Positions 61,703 to 64,000 of a stretch of 64,000 nt of DNA are shown here, one piece after another. The stretch's first letter is position 1, and the number at the start of each line of letters is the position of its first letter. The stretch comes from Nakaseomyces glabratus (Eukaryota; Ascomycota; Saccharomycetes; Saccharomycetales; Saccharomycetaceae). The notes under the pieces were generated by a model. That model worked only from the letters and a program-made list of their open reading frames with translations. It was not told the DNA's origin and ran no database searches. The stretch lies in assembly GCF_010111755.1 (NCBI RefSeq), contig NC_088962.1:1178001-1242000 (forward strand). Direction: 5' to 3'. Made by a program: the position numbers and the translations under genes.

Positions 61703-64000
61703 ATGCCTTTACTTTTCGAGGGCTTTAACAGAATCTCCAGACCAATTGCATATGCATCCAAGCTGTCTGCTAAACAACCTATCCATGTCATTTTGGTAAC
61801 TCTTGTGATATCTGCATTTGCTTACCTTTCTGTTATCCAATACTATTTTAATGGTTGGCAACTAGACTCAAAAACGATATTTGCGAAAGCATCCAATCAA
61901 GATCAGGACAAACTATTTAATGACTGTACACATTACTATAGAAACCCAGAATCTAATGGCTGGTCTATGATCAGTTCAACCGAAGCTAACGATTTACCAC
62001 TTACTCAACATTATTATCTGCTTGATATGAGGTTTGAAGCCAATGAGAATATGACTATTTCCAAGCCTTTCATTGATGATACAATCTATGAATCGAAGTC
62101 AGAAAAATATGTTATTCAAAAAGATCTTCAAATCTCATCAGAATTAAGTGCACCTGATGGAACACAATGGAGATTAACAACTTCAATCAATGATATCTTT
62201 GAAATTAAACAAAAATTATTTGACCTTTATGAAATTTGCATCAAAAATATAAACGAATCTGATCCATTTGACATATCTATCATCGTAATTGCCTATTCAA
62301 TGATGATGTACACCATCTTCAGTCTATTTAACGACATGAGAAAAACTGGGTCTAGCTTTTGGTTGAGTCTTGCTACTCTTGTCAATTCAGCCTGTGCTTT
62401 GTTCTTAGCCTTGTTCACCTCTCAATGCCTGTTGCACAAGGAAGTCACTGCTTTAAGTTTGATTCAAGGTCTACCATTCTTGATGGTTGTCATTGGATTC
62501 AACCACAAAGTTAGATTAGCGTCTAATGCTCTACATCTATTTGAATCGTACAATATCTCCAAAAAGGTTGCTACATATAGAATCATATATGAAGCGATGC
62601 TAGAAGAAGGTGGTAGATTACTACAAGATCATTTGCTTTGTATCATTGCTTTTGTCGGATGCTCAATCTACGCAAGCAGTGTCCAACCTCTAACTAATTT
62701 TTGCATTTTATCAGCATTCATACTAGCATATGAACTACTACTAACAGCAACATTTTATTCAGCCGTCCTTTCCCTGAAGTTAGAAATCAATATAATTCAC
62801 AGATCAACTTTAATCAAACAAACTCTAGAAGAAGATGGAATTGTTTCAACAACTGCAGACATCATCTCGAAATCTGAGAATAAGTCTAGAAATTTGTTGT
62901 TTAATTCTAATTATGCTGTTGTATTTGTCAAACTTGCTTTCATTGCTTTCTTTGTCATGATTAACTTTTACAATCTAGGTAGTGACTGGGCTACTGACGC
63001 TTTCTCAGCCTTCTACACAAGCAACAAACCTCCTAGATTACCAGAATTTATAAAGACAAGCAACTCGTCCCAATTTCACGACGCCGTATTGATCTCAATC
63101 ATTTCTGTGACATACAAGCCATATAAAAGATATCATCAAGTGGAAGACTCCATTCTTTCCCTTTTGCGTTATATCAGTGTTGCAATTCGTGATCGTTTTG
63201 TCAGTAAATTAGTATTTTTCGCTCTAGTGATCAGTTCATTGATTAACATTTATTTGCTGAATGCTTCCCGTATCCACACCAAATATACTGTCGAGGAAGT
63301 TCAATCCAAACACAAGCCAAAAGCTGAACAAAAAATAGTAAAGCAAAAGAAGGTCACAGTAGAAAAATCTAGACCAAAACTAACGACAGGAAAAGATATC
63401 TCAACCTCTGAAAGCTCTACCTCAACGTCAACAAGCTCATTTTATTCTTCTTCCGATGAAGACACAAATATTGATGAGATTATGAAGAGACCTATCGAAG
63501 AACTGGAAGCTATAATGAAGGCAGGAAATGTCTCTAAATTGAAGAACAAGGAAGTCGTCTCGTTGGTTATCCACGGTAAGCTTCCTCTTTATGCTCTAGA
63601 GAAACAATTAGGCGACACCACTAGAGCTGTGTGCGTTCGTAGAAAGGCCATCTCTATTTTAGCAGATGCTCCTGTTCTTGCTACAGATCGTCTTCCTTAC
63701 AAGAACTACGATTATGATAGAGTCTTTGGTGCTTGTTGTGAAAATGTGATTGGTTACATGCCATTACCTGTTGGTGTTATTGGTCCCTTGGTTATTGACG
63801 GTGTTTCATATCATATCCCTATGGCCACAACTGAAGGTTGCTTGGTTGCATCTGCCATGCGTGGTTGCAAGGCTATAAATGCCGGTGGTGGTGTCACTAC
63901 TGTTTTGACAAAGGATGGTATGACTAGAGGTCCATGCGTTCGCTTCCCATCTTTAACCAGAGCTGGTGCCTGTAAAATATGGTTAGATTCTGAAGAAGGT
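61703..64000 (+). CDS. HMG1: HMG-CoA reductase (3' end outside window)
   Basis: HMG-CoA reductase makes mevalonate from HMG-CoA with NADPH, the rate-limiting step of sterol synthesis, in the ER and nuclear envelope. The window holds 766 codons from ATG 61703 to its last base; S. cerevisiae Hmg1 has 1,054. The N-terminal half has several membrane helices, including the sterol-sensing region (about residues 190-360). A charged S/T-rich linker (about 530-590) leads to the catalytic domain, with ENVIGYMPLPVGVIGPL and the catalytic Glu711 in ATTEGCLVAS. It is not broken, only cut by the window edge. Confidence 0.97.
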   Translation, partial: MPLLFEGFNRISRPIAYASKLSAKQPIHVILVTLVISAFAYLSVIQYYFNGWQLDSKTIFAKASNQDQDKLFNDCTHYYRNPESNGWSMISSTEANDLPLTQHYYLLDMRFEANENMTISKPFIDDTIYESKSEKYVIQKDLQISSELSAPDGTQWRLTTSINDIFEIKQKLFDLYEICIKNINESDPFDISIIVIAYSMMMYTIFSLFNDMRKTGSSFWLSLATLVNSACALFLALFTSQCLLHKEVTALSLIQGLPFLMVVIGFNHKVRLASNALHLFESYNISKKVATYRIIYEAMLEEGGRLLQDHLLCIIAFVGCSIYASSVQPLTNFCILSAFILAYELLLTATFYSAVLSLKLEINIIHRSTLIKQTLEEDGIVSTTADIISKSENKSRNLLFNSNYAVVFVKLAFIAFFVMINFYNLGSDWATDAFSAFYTSNKPPRLPEFIKTSNSSQFHDAVLISIISVTYKPYKRYHQVEDSILSLLRYISVAIRDRFVSKLVFFALVISSLINIYLLNASRIHTKYTVEEVQSKHKPKAEQKIVKQKKVTVEKSRPKLTTGKDISTSESSTSTSTSSFYSSSDEDTNIDEIMKRPIEELEAIMKAGNVSKLKNKEVVSLVIHGKLPLYALEKQLGDTTRAVCVRRKAISILADAPVLATDRLPYKNYDYDRVFGACCENVIGYMPLPVGVIGPLVIDGVSYHIPMATTEGCLVASAMRGCKAINAGGGVTTVLTKDGMTRGPCVRFPSLTRAGACKIWLDSEEG

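Overview
The window is nuclear DNA from a budding yeast of the Saccharomycetaceae. It is AT-rich and gene-dense, with long uninterrupted ORFs, poly(A) tracts before start codons, one yeast-type intron (GTATGT, TACTAAC, CAG) and standard codon use. Nearly every gene has a clear Saccharomyces cerevisiae counterpart. The order matches what I remember of Candida glabrata (Nakaseomyces) chromosome L, where TPO4, calcineurin A and HMG1 lie close together. A Nakaseomyces species is therefore my best guess; it comes from memory and was not searched.

Layout. Positions 1-16.8 kb follow the S. cerevisiae chromosome XV series YOR272W-YOR283W: YTM1, TPO4, MOD5, RIM20, CAF20, HEM4, RFM1, FSH3, PLP2 and a YOR283W-like phosphatase. 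From 17.2 kb to the right end the order follows chromosome XIII YML057-YML075, reversed: calcineurin A (CMP2/CNA1), SML1, NTE1, OGG1, PIF1, MFT1, TEM1, ORC1, SMA2, ERV41, ITT1, POB3, DAK1, tRNA-Arg(UCU), COG8, TCB3, RPL6A, FPR3 and HMG1 (cut by the window edge). The join of the two blocks lies between 16.82 and 17.24 kb. RPS1B (YML063W) is missing between MFT1 and TEM1, and HUG1 was not found beside SML1.

Functions are mixed, as usual for a yeast chromosome arm: ribosome biogenesis and translation (YTM1, RPL6A, FPR3, CAF20, MOD5, tRNA, ITT1), chromatin, DNA replication and repair (ORC1, POB3, RFM1, PIF1, OGG1, SML1), signalling (calcineurin, TEM1, RIM20), membrane and lipid biology (NTE1, TCB3, HMG1, COG8, ERV41, SMA2, TPO4) and small-molecule metabolism (HEM4, DAK1). 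Six annotated starts need care. SML1, FSH3, PLP2, ITT1 and COG8 have longer open frames that begin at non-ATG codons; I moved them to the first homologous ATG. RPL6A has a 15-base first exon 600 bases upstream of the main exon.

The most interesting unexplained sequence is a GC-rich island at about 55.25-55.84 kb between TCB3 and RPL6A. It contains a chain of long perfect helices and paired ends, and looks like a gene for a large structured RNA. Other points of interest are exact PAC octamers in seven promoter regions, a hairpin between branch point and 3' splice site in the RPL6A intron, Upc2-like sites and paired MCB boxes in the 2.7 kb gap before HMG1, and AT-hook-like motifs in ORC1.
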